The notes under the pieces: model-generated
What the model saw: only the letters and a program-made list of their open reading frames with translations
What the model was told of the DNA's origin: nothing
Databases searched by the model: none
Source of the DNA: Bacteroidota bacterium
Lineage (GTDB): Bacteria > Bacteroidota > Bacteroidia > B-17B0 > Aurantibacillaceae
Length of the DNA stretch: 64,000 nt
Direction of reading: 5' to 3'
Assembly (NCBI GenBank): GCA_003153315.1
Contig: PLYA01000077.1
Coordinates: 35,250-99,249, forward strand
Shown here: piece by piece, positions 50,470 through 57,997 of the stretch
Layout of the letters: each line of letters starts with the position of its first letter
Position numbering within the stretch: position 1 is the first letter of the stretch
Program-made: the position numbers and the translations under genes

Positions 50470-50829
50470 TTACTTAATAACCTTTATCTTATATGTAACA
50501 TAAGAAGTGCTGTCGTTATAATGATAATAATTTAAGCTGATTTCTGTCTCTCCGGTTTGTAAAGCTTCAAAGTTAAAATCCACCTCACCTGATTTATCTC
50601 CATGAAAAACAGAACCCAAATAATCTACTGTTTTCTTGTTTGAATTATGTCTTAAGCTCCAGTAGTAATTTTGCTGATGGTTTTCGGATAGACTGATTCT
50701 GAATTTACCCCCGGCTTTAACCGTATTTGTTTTACCGCTTTTGGTATCAAATTCTATTTTTTTATAAGAGCATCCGCCTAATAGAGGAAAAATAATGCTA
50801 CATAAAATTAAGATGCTCTTCTTCTTCAC
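50470..50829 (-). CDS. small lipoprotein resembling chagasin-type (I42) protease inhibitors
   Basis: 119 residues. Lipoprotein signal with LLGGC lipobox (near residue 20). The mature part is an all-beta fold: GGKFRISLSENHQQNYYW near residue 41, GEVDFNFEALQTGETEISLNYY near 82 and YVTYKIKV at the end. The pattern of G-F-I-L-N, then Y-W, then F-F-A--G---I-L-Y resembles inhibitors of the I42/chagasin family, which bind papain-like cysteine peptidases. Match is by eye and moderate. The start overlaps the end of the upstream membrane-protein gene by 32 nt. The real start may be a few codons later. Confidence 0.55.
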   Translation of the reverse strand: MKKKSILILCSIIFPLLGGCSYKKIEFDTKSGKTNTVKAGGKFRISLSENHQQNYYWSLRHNSNKKTVDYLGSVFHGDKSGEVDFNFEALQTGETEISLNYYHYNDSTSYVTYKIKVIK

Positions 50830-51232
50830 GATAAAATAAGGTATTTGTAATGGAAACTACAAAAGCGCCCAAACATTGTTCAATAAGCTGCCAGCCAATA
50901 TCCACCATGGCATTTAGTGGTGTTATTTGATACGAAAAGGAGACGCCCACTACAAAAGCAACTGCATATAAAAACAAAGCGGATAAAATACCAATCAGTA
51001 AAGCTCTTTTAAAAGGTAATCGTATATTCTTTTTAAGTGTGGTACTCTTAAAAGCAACGGACATACCAAAAGCAACCATTAAATAAACAAAGGCTGCAAC
51101 CGAAAGAAAAACAGATGTTGGAAGAGTTAGTCTTACTAAATCATTAGTAAGTAACCCATGAAAAACATAAAAGGCTACATACATCAAGGTTGCGGATAAA
51201 AGCCAACCCATATAAAACCTGCCATTAAACAT
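50798..51232 (-). CDS. four-helix membrane protein of unknown function
   Basis: 144 residues. Membrane segments at about 6-27, 39-61, 76-97 and 107-130, with RLPFKRALLIGILSALFLYAVAFVVG as the third. No recognised motif beyond an acidic-to-hydrophobic tail (REEEEHLNFM). The start is 8 nt from a -7 element. It overlaps the following small lipoprotein gene by 32 nt. Confidence 0.7.
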   Translation of the reverse strand: MFNGRFYMGWLLSATLMYVAFYVFHGLLTNDLVRLTLPTSVFLSVAAFVYLMVAFGMSVAFKSTTLKKNIRLPFKRALLIGILSALFLYAVAFVVGVSFSYQITPLNAMVDIGWQLIEQCLGAFVVSITNTLFYREEEEHLNFM

Positions 51233-51240
51233 TCTTGCTG

Positions 51241-51248
51241 CAAAAATA
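51241..51248 (-). promoter_or_regulatory. -7 element 8 nt before the start at 51232
   Basis: Reads TATTTTTG on the minus strand, a full match to TAnnTTTG, 8 nt before the ATG. Confidence 0.55.
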
Positions 51249-51273
51249 CAAAATTTCGCTTCAAGATATTAAT

Positions 51274-51281
51274 TACTTTTG
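51274..51281 (+). promoter_or_regulatory. -7 element of the SirB-cytochrome c gene
   Basis: TACTTTTG, a full match to TAnnTTTG, 15 nt before the start at 51297. Together with 51241-51248 it forms a divergent promoter pair. Confidence 0.6.
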
Positions 51282-51296
51282 GCAAAAAATTAAACT

Positions 51297-51923
51297 ATGT
51301 CAACTTTTGAAATCATTAAAAAAACACACTTTATAGTAGTAACTATCTTCTTTTTGATATATCTGATAAAAACCATTCTGCTTTTAGCTAATAAGAGGGA
51401 TGCACTGCAATTGTTTACTAAAAAAGTAAAGATTATTGAAATGATTGTAAGCTTTTTGTTTTTGGCTACCGGAGTTTATTTAATGACTCAAATACCCGAA
51501 ATAAAACCCATACTTATTATAAAGATTACCATTGTACTTCTTTCTATCCCATTGGCAATTGTTGGGTTTAAGAAAGGTAGTAAAGGCTTGGCGACATTAT
51601 CTTTTATCTTAATATTAGCCGCTTTTGGTATCGGAGAAATGATGAAAAAGAAAACGGCTCTTGTGTCTGAAAAAGCCGTAAACACAGATGGAAGCATAAA
51701 TGCTCATGAACTTTATAGCTCTAACTGCGCCAAATGCCATGGAGAAGATGGCAAAGCCGGCATTACAGGAGCATCGGATTTATCGGTAATCCAATTAAGT
51801 AATGATAGTATTTCATCCATTATAGTAAATGGTAGAAAAAATATGGGTAAAGTAGAAGGACTAACACCCGAACAAACTAAAGCTATTTCAGCTTACATTA
51901 CTACTTCTATTAAGGAGCATTAA
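51297..51923 (+). CDS. SirB-like membrane domain fused to cytochrome c
   Basis: 208 residues. Residues 1-115 hold four membrane segments in the SirB2 style (HFIVVTIFFLIYLIKTILLL first, FILILAAFGIGEMM last). Residues about 133-208 are a monohaem cytochrome c with the CAKCH haem-binding site (Cys144, Cys147, His148) and a probable axial Met in NGRKNMGKVEGLT. It is therefore an inner-membrane protein with an outward-facing haem domain. Electron donor and acceptor are unknown. hflX follows 6 nt later. Confidence 0.8.
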   Translation: MSTFEIIKKTHFIVVTIFFLIYLIKTILLLANKRDALQLFTKKVKIIEMIVSFLFLATGVYLMTQIPEIKPILIIKITIVLLSIPLAIVGFKKGSKGLATLSFILILAAFGIGEMMKKKTALVSEKAVNTDGSINAHELYSSNCAKCHGEDGKAGITGASDLSVIQLSNDSISSIIVNGRKNMGKVEGLTPEQTKAISAYITTSIKEH

Positions 51924-51929
51924 TTTTAA

Positions 51930-53129
51930 ATGAGTAAACAACCTGAATCTACTGCGTCTAAACAGCGCAAAGCCATATTAGTTGGCTTAATTACCAAACA
52001 TCAAAATATAGAAAAGGCTCAGGAATACCTAGATGAGCTTGCTTTTTTGGTGGAGACAGATGGTTTGCTTCCTGATAAACAATTCTTACAACGGCTAGAA
52101 AAACCCGATAAATCTACTTTTGTAGGTAAAGGAAAGATAACTGAACTAAAAGCCTATATAAAAGAAAATGATATTGATGTAGTTGTTTTTGATGATGAAT
52201 TAAGTCCATCCCAACAACGCAATCTGGAAAAAGAACTAGAAAGAAAGATACTTGACCGTACCTATTTAATATTAGAGATATTTGCTTCTCGTGCAAGGAC
52301 TGCCCATGCAAGAACACAAGTAGAATTAGCACAATACCAATATTTATTACCCCGCTTAACGGGTATGTGGACTCACTTAGAACGTCAACGGGGTGGTACC
52401 GGCACGCGTGGTGGAGCAGGGGAGAAGGAGATTGAAACTGACCGTCGTAATGTACGTGATAAAATATCTGCACTTAAGCGAGAGCTTACTCATATTGACC
52501 AGCAAATGGCAACCCAACGTAAAAACCGAGGCGAAATGATACGGGTGGCACTGGTGGGGTATACTAATGTAGGTAAATCTACTTTAATGAATTTGCTAAG
52601 CAAAAGTACCGTGTTTGCCGAAAATAAATTGTTTGCTACCCTTGATACTACTGTGCGTAAAGTGGTTATTGATAACCTTCCCTTTTTATTAAGTGATACG
52701 GTAGGTTTTATCCGCAAGCTACCTACACAATTGGTAGAATCATTCAAATCGACTTTGGATGAGGTTAGAGAAGCAGATTTACTATTGCATGTGGTAGATA
52801 TATCTCACCCTGTTTTTGTTGACCACATGGAAACCGTTACCAATACACTTACTGAGATAGGTGCGGGAGATAAGAAGATTATTACTGTGTTTAATAAAAT
52901 AGATGCTTATCAGCATATAACAAAGGATGCAGATGATTTAACTCCCGAAAATAAGGAAAACATAAGTCTTGAACAGCTTAAACAAACCTGGATGCATAAA
53001 GATAATGGCTTGTGTGTATTTATATCAGCTATCGAGAAAAGCAATATAGATGAGCTGCGTGCCTTGGTGTATGAAGAAGTAAAAAAATTGCACGTAAAAA
53101 GATATCCCTACAACAACCTGTTGTATTAA
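51930..53129 (+). CDS. hflX: GTPase HflX
   Basis: 399 residues. Ribosome-associated GTPase that splits stalled or heat-damaged ribosomes. The N-terminal domain (about 25-195) includes the glycine-rich GTGTRGGAGEKEIETDRR loop. The G domain starts VALVGYTNVGKSTLMNLLSKS (G1), continues with ATLDTTVRK (G2), DTVGFIRKLP (G3) and VFNKIDAY (G4), and closes with ISAIEKSN (G5). Normal length. Its end is 8 nt from the convergent TonB receptor gene. Confidence 0.96.
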   Translation: MSKQPESTASKQRKAILVGLITKHQNIEKAQEYLDELAFLVETDGLLPDKQFLQRLEKPDKSTFVGKGKITELKAYIKENDIDVVVFDDELSPSQQRNLEKELERKILDRTYLILEIFASRARTAHARTQVELAQYQYLLPRLTGMWTHLERQRGGTGTRGGAGEKEIETDRRNVRDKISALKRELTHIDQQMATQRKNRGEMIRVALVGYTNVGKSTLMNLLSKSTVFAENKLFATLDTTVRKVVIDNLPFLLSDTVGFIRKLPTQLVESFKSTLDEVREADLLLHVVDISHPVFVDHMETVTNTLTEIGAGDKKIITVFNKIDAYQHITKDADDLTPENKENISLEQLKQTWMHKDNGLCVFISAIEKSNIDELRALVYEEVKKLHVKRYPYNNLLY

Positions 53130-53137
53130 TTACCTTC

Positions 53138-55579
53138 TTAAAATTCCAGCATATATTGTATCATGGTAGTACGTGGAGGCTCTATCTTCATAGGGCGCAG
53201 CATATAAGCCGTATTCATCACATTATTACATATAATGGATATTTTTTGGGTTGGAGTTATTTTACAACTAATGCGGGCATCAAAAACATTAAAGCCTTTG
53301 TTTTTATTCCAAAATTCTAATACTTTGATACGAGTAAAAAACGGATTATTAGTGAGTGTATCTTGAAGCTGTTCAAATGCCCTGTCAATATTTTGCATTT
53401 TGCTATAATAACGGTAGCTGCCTCCAATGGTAAACTTAAATATTTTAAATTCTATATCAGCTTTTACCAAATGTTTATAACGATATTTCATGACATTACC
53501 ATCAGAATTCATACTGGTGCTTTTATAACTTAATTGTTGGGTATTTCCCCCACCTATAGGATTATAAGATGCGTATATGTAGTTTGGTGTTAGTGATACA
53601 GGGTCAACATACGTATAGCCTATTAGTGCAGTAGCTCCAAACTTTTTATTGGTTTCGGGTGTAGTAGCAGCTAAAGAAAAATCTAATCCGTTTACTCTTG
53701 AATTACCTGTATTTATAAATTTAAAACCGGCCACTGCAATAGAAGGATCCCACTCTCCAAACAAAAACTCAATAGTATTCTTATAATTTTGGTTAAAAGC
53801 TGCTGCATCTAAATAACCTTTGAAATTACCAATCTTAAAGCCTTGTTTAAGTCCTATTTCAAAACTTTGACTTGTTTCGGGAACTAAATTTGGGTTAGGA
53901 AATACTGCCAGCATACCCGCCTGCGTAGTTATGTACCTTTCTGTAATGGTCGGAAAGCGAAATCCTTGCCCACCTGATATTCTAAAAAAAGTTGCTTTAA
54001 GCAATTGTATGTTTGCCCCGCCTCTAAATATAGGGGCTGTAACACTTTGTTGCTCATTCATTCTGTAATACTCATATCTGTAACCTCCTGAAAGATTTAT
54101 AATGCGCCATAGCTTATAATCTAACTGGGCGTATCCTGCTACATTATGTATTCTGTTATCTGGTGTCCCACTGGAGGCATATAGCTGAGAATAAGAATAA
54201 GAAAGATTATTTACCAGGCCCCCTGTAAAATTTAAACCTAATCCTTTAAAGGCACGTTGCAACTGGTATTCAGTAAAATAATTTGTGCCTGTGTTAGATT
54301 GGTTATTGCTTATCTGATTATCTGTATGAAAAACCCGGGTTATTAAACTATGGCTAATGCCACTTGATGTACTGTATTTAATAAAAGGATCTACATTAAA
54401 CATGCTTTGACGTTGTAAGAATACAGCTCCCGGATAACCTCTGTATAAACCCGATGAATCGCTTAACCAGGCAAGCACCATATTGGTTTTATTAAGCATG
54501 CCATTGCCATTGATGCCATAGTTTAAACCTGGAATTCTTTTACTGCGATAACGTAAATTAAAATTAAACCGGCCTCTAATCTTAATCATATCATTATTAG
54601 TATAGGTATGTATAGAATCATTAGCGGTAATATTAAATGCTTGTTTAATATCAGGCGGAAGATATATAGCGGGTGGTGGCGGACCAATATAGCCTTGATC
54701 TATATTGAAGTTACCACCTATAACAAAATCAAGATTACTTTTAATTATCCTTGAATGCATAAAGTTGATATTAGCCATAGCAGGTGCAGATTGATTGTAC
54801 CAGCTTGCTGCGGGAGCTTGCGGTAAACTATATTCTCCTGTAGATACGCTGATAATTGTTTTGGGTTTGCTGCGCGGATAAGCTGTTCTTACATTAATAA
54901 CTCCGTTTAAGGCAGATGAGCCATATAGTACAGATGACACCCCTTTAATTACTTCTACCTGCTCAATATTTTCTACAGGAATATAACTCCATTCGGGTCT
55001 GCCTGCATCACCACTTAATAATGGAATACCATCTACCATAACGGCTACACGGCTTCCTACACCAAATGTAAATCCGCTACCACCTCTTATCTGTGGGTCG
55101 TTATCTATAATACTTAAACCGGGTACTTGCTCTAAAGCAGTTTCTATACTGGTGGTATTTTTGGCGGAGATTAATTTAGGTTTTAATATCTCCATAGATA
55201 CGGTTATATCTTCTATCTTCTGGTCAAACTTGCCCGAAGAAACTACAATGGTTTCTAATGATTTAGTCGCAGATTTTAAAAAGATATCTTGCTCAGTAAT
55301 ACTATTTTCTGTAATATGAACTGAAAAAGTATAGGTTTTTAAACTTACAAAGTTGCAAACTAACTGATGATAACCGGTATCTAATTCCAGTAAGTAATGC
55401 CCTTCCACATCGCTTGCAGCACCTTTAGAAAGATTATTTACTAATTGAAGAGTAGCACCCGGTAGTTTTTCATGCGTATCAAAATCATAAACAACGCCTT
55501 TTAACACGCCTGTTTGAGAAAAAGAATTTCCCGAAAGAAAAAACGCTAAGGCAGCTATACCAAGTAATCGTAGATTCAT
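53138..55579 (-). CDS. TonB-dependent outer membrane receptor
   Basis: 813 residues from the ATG at 55579 (MNLRLLGIAALAFFL). The frame extends 7 codons further without a better signal peptide. N-terminal signal to about residue 22, then a CarboxypepD_reg-like domain (KGVVYDFDTHEKLPGATLQL, YFVSLKTYTF). The plug domain (about 105-225) has SSGKFDQKIEDITVSMEILKP and the MVDGIPLLSGDAGRPEW plug loop. A beta barrel follows (about 240-813), ending TTMIQYMLEF with aromatic last residue. The N-terminal TonB-box-like start fits the ETIVVS segment. The ligand could be iron, cobalamin or a glycan and is not decidable by eye. No SusD gene adjacent. It lies 54 nt downstream of the PCMD-like gene. Confidence 0.9.
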   Translation of the reverse strand: MNLRLLGIAALAFFLSGNSFSQTGVLKGVVYDFDTHEKLPGATLQLVNNLSKGAASDVEGHYLLELDTGYHQLVCNFVSLKTYTFSVHITENSITEQDIFLKSATKSLETIVVSSGKFDQKIEDITVSMEILKPKLISAKNTTSIETALEQVPGLSIIDNDPQIRGGSGFTFGVGSRVAVMVDGIPLLSGDAGRPEWSYIPVENIEQVEVIKGVSSVLYGSSALNGVINVRTAYPRSKPKTIISVSTGEYSLPQAPAASWYNQSAPAMANINFMHSRIIKSNLDFVIGGNFNIDQGYIGPPPPAIYLPPDIKQAFNITANDSIHTYTNNDMIKIRGRFNFNLRYRSKRIPGLNYGINGNGMLNKTNMVLAWLSDSSGLYRGYPGAVFLQRQSMFNVDPFIKYSTSSGISHSLITRVFHTDNQISNNQSNTGTNYFTEYQLQRAFKGLGLNFTGGLVNNLSYSYSQLYASSGTPDNRIHNVAGYAQLDYKLWRIINLSGGYRYEYYRMNEQQSVTAPIFRGGANIQLLKATFFRISGGQGFRFPTITERYITTQAGMLAVFPNPNLVPETSQSFEIGLKQGFKIGNFKGYLDAAAFNQNYKNTIEFLFGEWDPSIAVAGFKFINTGNSRVNGLDFSLAATTPETNKKFGATALIGYTYVDPVSLTPNYIYASYNPIGGGNTQQLSYKSTSMNSDGNVMKYRYKHLVKADIEFKIFKFTIGGSYRYYSKMQNIDRAFEQLQDTLTNNPFFTRIKVLEFWNKNKGFNVFDARISCKITPTQKISIICNNVMNTAYMLRPMKIEPPRTTMIQYMLEF

Positions 55580-55633
55580 ATCAAAGAAAAATCCCAACAA
55601 TAACTGCTGGACTTTTGGTAAAAAAAATATTAT

Positions 55634-56614
55634 TTAGTCAATAATAAACTTACCGACTTTATGGTAAGTAGAACCTATAACTTGGTATAAATACATACCT
55701 GCATTTAAAGTGGATACATTAATGGTATTTAATTTATTATTCTCTATTTTTTGAGAAGATACCAACTTGCCTGTTAAATCAAAAATAGAAAGTGTTGATT
55801 GTTCATCATTTACATTTAATAAATCAACATAAAATGTTTTATCTGCATAATATGCCTTTAGATTTTGATTATTTGTTATTTGACTTATACCGGAAGCATT
55901 ATAAATAAAAGAAATGTCATCAAACCATATTTGGCTACCTGTTACAGTAGTATTTTGGTTGGCCGAAGGAGTCATATTAATCATGATATAAGCAGGGTTG
56001 TTTGCACTTACATAAGTAAAGGGCACAGAAAAACGAGTCCAGCTACTAACATTTGATGTAGGGGTTAAAAACAAAGCGTCACCAATTTTATTAGCTGTAG
56101 GGTCAGGGTGATAATTAGTTGGGGTTTCCGGGTCATAATAGTCTCCTGTATGTAATATAGCACGTACTTTACCTTGTTCACCACTTCCACCTTGTGAGTA
56201 TTGATAATAACCCACTATACTATCAGGACGGCCTGTAAAAGCAGTGCGTCTGTCATCAGAAGAAGTACTGTAATTAACCGTGCCTATATATCCGTTAGAT
56301 TTAGTAAGATTAGGGGCATCTACCACACCAGTGGTTAAACTACCGTTTACTGCACTACCCAAATAAGAAATGGTTTCTAAGCGCACAGAATAACTGCCCG
56401 AATGTACCGGATTGGTACACTGAAAACAAGTTATACTGGCTAATTTAGCAATATTAGAACCCGATGTATTAGAATACCAGCTTGTAGGTTCTCCAGATAC
56501 ACCAGGTGCTGTATTCCCCCAACTTTCAAACCCGGGGTTGGGCACTTGGGTTTGTGCAAATAGGGAGGCAGATGAAAATACTGCCGCTAATGATAAAGTA
56601 ACTATTTTATGCAT
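55634..56614 (-). CDS. PCMD-like secreted protein with T9SS type A sorting domain
   Basis: 326 residues with a signal peptide (LSLAAVFSSASLFAQ). The mature protein begins QVPNPGFESWGNTAPGVSGEP, and the segment at about residues 150-225 (GDALFLTPTSNVSSWTRFSVPFTYVSANNP, QIWFDDISFIY) matches the putative carbohydrate metabolism domain PCMD (PF13201) by pattern. The T9SS type A domain at about 245-326 has LSIFDLTGKLVSSQ, LNAGMYLYQVIGSTYHK and a final KFIID strand. It is upstream of the TonB receptor on the same strand, so the two may act on one ligand. Confidence 0.82.
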   Translation of the reverse strand: MHKIVTLSLAAVFSSASLFAQTQVPNPGFESWGNTAPGVSGEPTSWYSNTSGSNIAKLASITCFQCTNPVHSGSYSVRLETISYLGSAVNGSLTTGVVDAPNLTKSNGYIGTVNYSTSSDDRRTAFTGRPDSIVGYYQYSQGGSGEQGKVRAILHTGDYYDPETPTNYHPDPTANKIGDALFLTPTSNVSSWTRFSVPFTYVSANNPAYIMINMTPSANQNTTVTGSQIWFDDISFIYNASGISQITNNQNLKAYYADKTFYVDLLNVNDEQSTLSIFDLTGKLVSSQKIENNKLNTINVSTLNAGMYLYQVIGSTYHKVGKFIID

Positions 56615-56641
56615 TCTTTATTAGTTTTTAGTTTAACGCCG

Positions 56642-56649
56642 CAAAAGTA
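56642..56649 (-). promoter_or_regulatory. -7 element of the PCMD-like T9SS gene
   Basis: Reads TACTTTTG on the minus strand, a full match to TAnnTTTG, 27 nt before the start at 56614. Confidence 0.55.
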
Positions 56650-56719
56650 TAATAAAAAATCTTAATACAATACGGCTTTTTATTAGGAATAATTAAGGTA
56701 GTAGAGCTAAGTTTTTATC

Positions 56720-56727
56720 TACTTTTG
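56720..56727 (+). promoter_or_regulatory. -7 element of the SDR gene at 56747
   Basis: TACTTTTG, a full match to TAnnTTTG, 19 nt before the start codon. Confidence 0.6.
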
Positions 56728-56746
56728 AAGCTTAATAACCTCATTT

Positions 56747-57514
56747 ATGAAAACCGTTTTAATTACCGGAAGTACCAGTGGAATTGGATTAGGCATAGCC
56801 AAAGAGTTTGCCAAAGAAAAATACAATATTATTTTTAACGGTTTGGAGCCAGAAGGACCACAAATAGCAGAGCAAATAGGCAAAGAAAATGGTATTAAAA
56901 CCATGTATTCGCCTGCCAATATGCTGAAACCGGAAGAGATTAAAGCCATGATAGAGCAGGGGATGAGCACTTTTGGAGCCATAGATGTGCTGGTAAACAA
57001 TGCAGGTATTCAATTCGTATCACCTGTGGAGGATTTCCCCGAAGATAAATGGAATGCCATTATTGGTATTAACCTTACCTCAGCCTTTCATACCACTAAA
57101 CACGTATGGAAAAAAATGAAGGAGCAAAAATTCGGGCGTATTATAAACATAGCCTCTGCGCATGGTTTGGTTGCCAGCGAGTTTAAAAGCGCTTATGTAT
57201 CTGCCAAGCATGGTTTGGTGGGCTTTACCAAAACCATTGCCTTAGAGGGTGCCCCCTTTAATATTACGGCAAATGCCATTTGCCCGGGTTATGTAAGAAC
57301 CCCTTTGGTAGAAAAACAAATAGCCGACCAAGCAAGAACCCATAATATACCCGAAAGTGAGGTTATAAGCAAGATAATGCTGGAAAAACAAGCTGTAAAA
57401 GAGTTTGTAACAGTTGAATCTTTAGGAAAACTGGCTGTTTTTTTGGCCGGAGATACCGCCAATACCCTTACCGGAACTGCCATACCGGTTGACGGGGGTT
57501 GGAATGCACAATAA
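56747..57514 (+). CDS. SDR family dehydrogenase, 3-hydroxybutyrate dehydrogenase-like
   Basis: 255 residues. Classical SDR: VLITGSTSGIGLGIA nucleotide site (residues 4-18), DVLVNNAGIQ (about 85-94), active-site Ser and Tyr/Lys in IASAHGLVASEFKSAYVSAKHG (about 137-158) and CPGYVRTPLV. The QFVSPVEDFPEDKW and TANTLTGTAIPVDGGW segments and the whole length are like D-3-hydroxybutyrate dehydrogenase, which interconverts 3-hydroxybutyrate and acetoacetate with NAD. Substrate is inferred by family style. Array A5 follows its stop. Confidence 0.87.
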   Translation: MKTVLITGSTSGIGLGIAKEFAKEKYNIIFNGLEPEGPQIAEQIGKENGIKTMYSPANMLKPEEIKAMIEQGMSTFGAIDVLVNNAGIQFVSPVEDFPEDKWNAIIGINLTSAFHTTKHVWKKMKEQKFGRIINIASAHGLVASEFKSAYVSAKHGLVGFTKTIALEGAPFNITANAICPGYVRTPLVEKQIADQARTHNIPESEVISKIMLEKQAVKEFVTVESLGKLAVFLAGDTANTLTGTAIPVDGGWNAQ

Positions 57515-57646
57515 GCTCTTGAAAGTAGGTCTATACAATAGCAAAGTATCTATTCAAAACAGGAGACCTTTACTCTGACTCTTAAGGCTTAAGCCTTCAT
57601 TATAAAGTAATTAACTTAAAAAATATAAGAGTTTAACCTCATTACA

Positions 57647-57877
57647 GAAGTATTTACCTTCATCATTGAAGTAGTCACTTTCAGGGTAGAAGTGCTTACT
57701 TTCATCACAGAAGTGTTTACTTCCACCACGGAAGTGTTTACTTTCATCATAGAAGTGTTTACTTCCACCATGAAAGTATTTACTTTCAACTTAGAAGTGT
57801 TTACTTCCACCACTAAAGTGCATACTTCCACCATGAAAGTGTTTACTTTCAACTAAGAAGTATTTACCTTCATCCTT
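57647..57877. repeat. 21-bp tandem array A5 (11 units, no length changes)
   Basis: Eleven units begin at 57647 and every 21 bp to 57857. Each starts GAAGTGTTTAC or AAAGTGTTTAC, with second halves alternating between TTCCACCA and TTTCATCA or TTTCAACT types. There are no indels. The frames open on the minus strand encode only a Val/Thr/Ser/Lys-rich heptad-like peptide and have no recognisable start context. The array lies between the SDR gene and a lipoprotein gene, both on the plus strand. Confidence 0.92.
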
Positions 57878-57970
57878 AAAATCTTTGGTATTAGGTTGCA
57901 AGTTCTCATTTAAAGGAACCTATTTTACCTTATTTAGCCTTAATATTTTTATTTAAAGCAATAAGCTGCG

Positions 57971-57978
57971 TACTTTTG
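57971..57978 (+). promoter_or_regulatory. -7 element of the lipoprotein/sugar-transferase pair
   Basis: TACTTTTG, a full match to TAnnTTTG, 19 nt before the start at 57998. Confidence 0.6.
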
Positions 57979-57997
57979 CGTTCTTAACGTACAAAAC

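Noticed and set aside
57616..57852. Minus-strand frame of Val/Thr/Ser/Lys heptads in array A5
   Set aside because: Same reason; the sequence is the translation of the 21-bp unit, and no promoter or leader fits.
4578..57877. CRISPR arrays at the five repeat loci
   Set aside because: Units are contiguous 21-bp repeats without spacers, units vary internally, and no cas genes are present.
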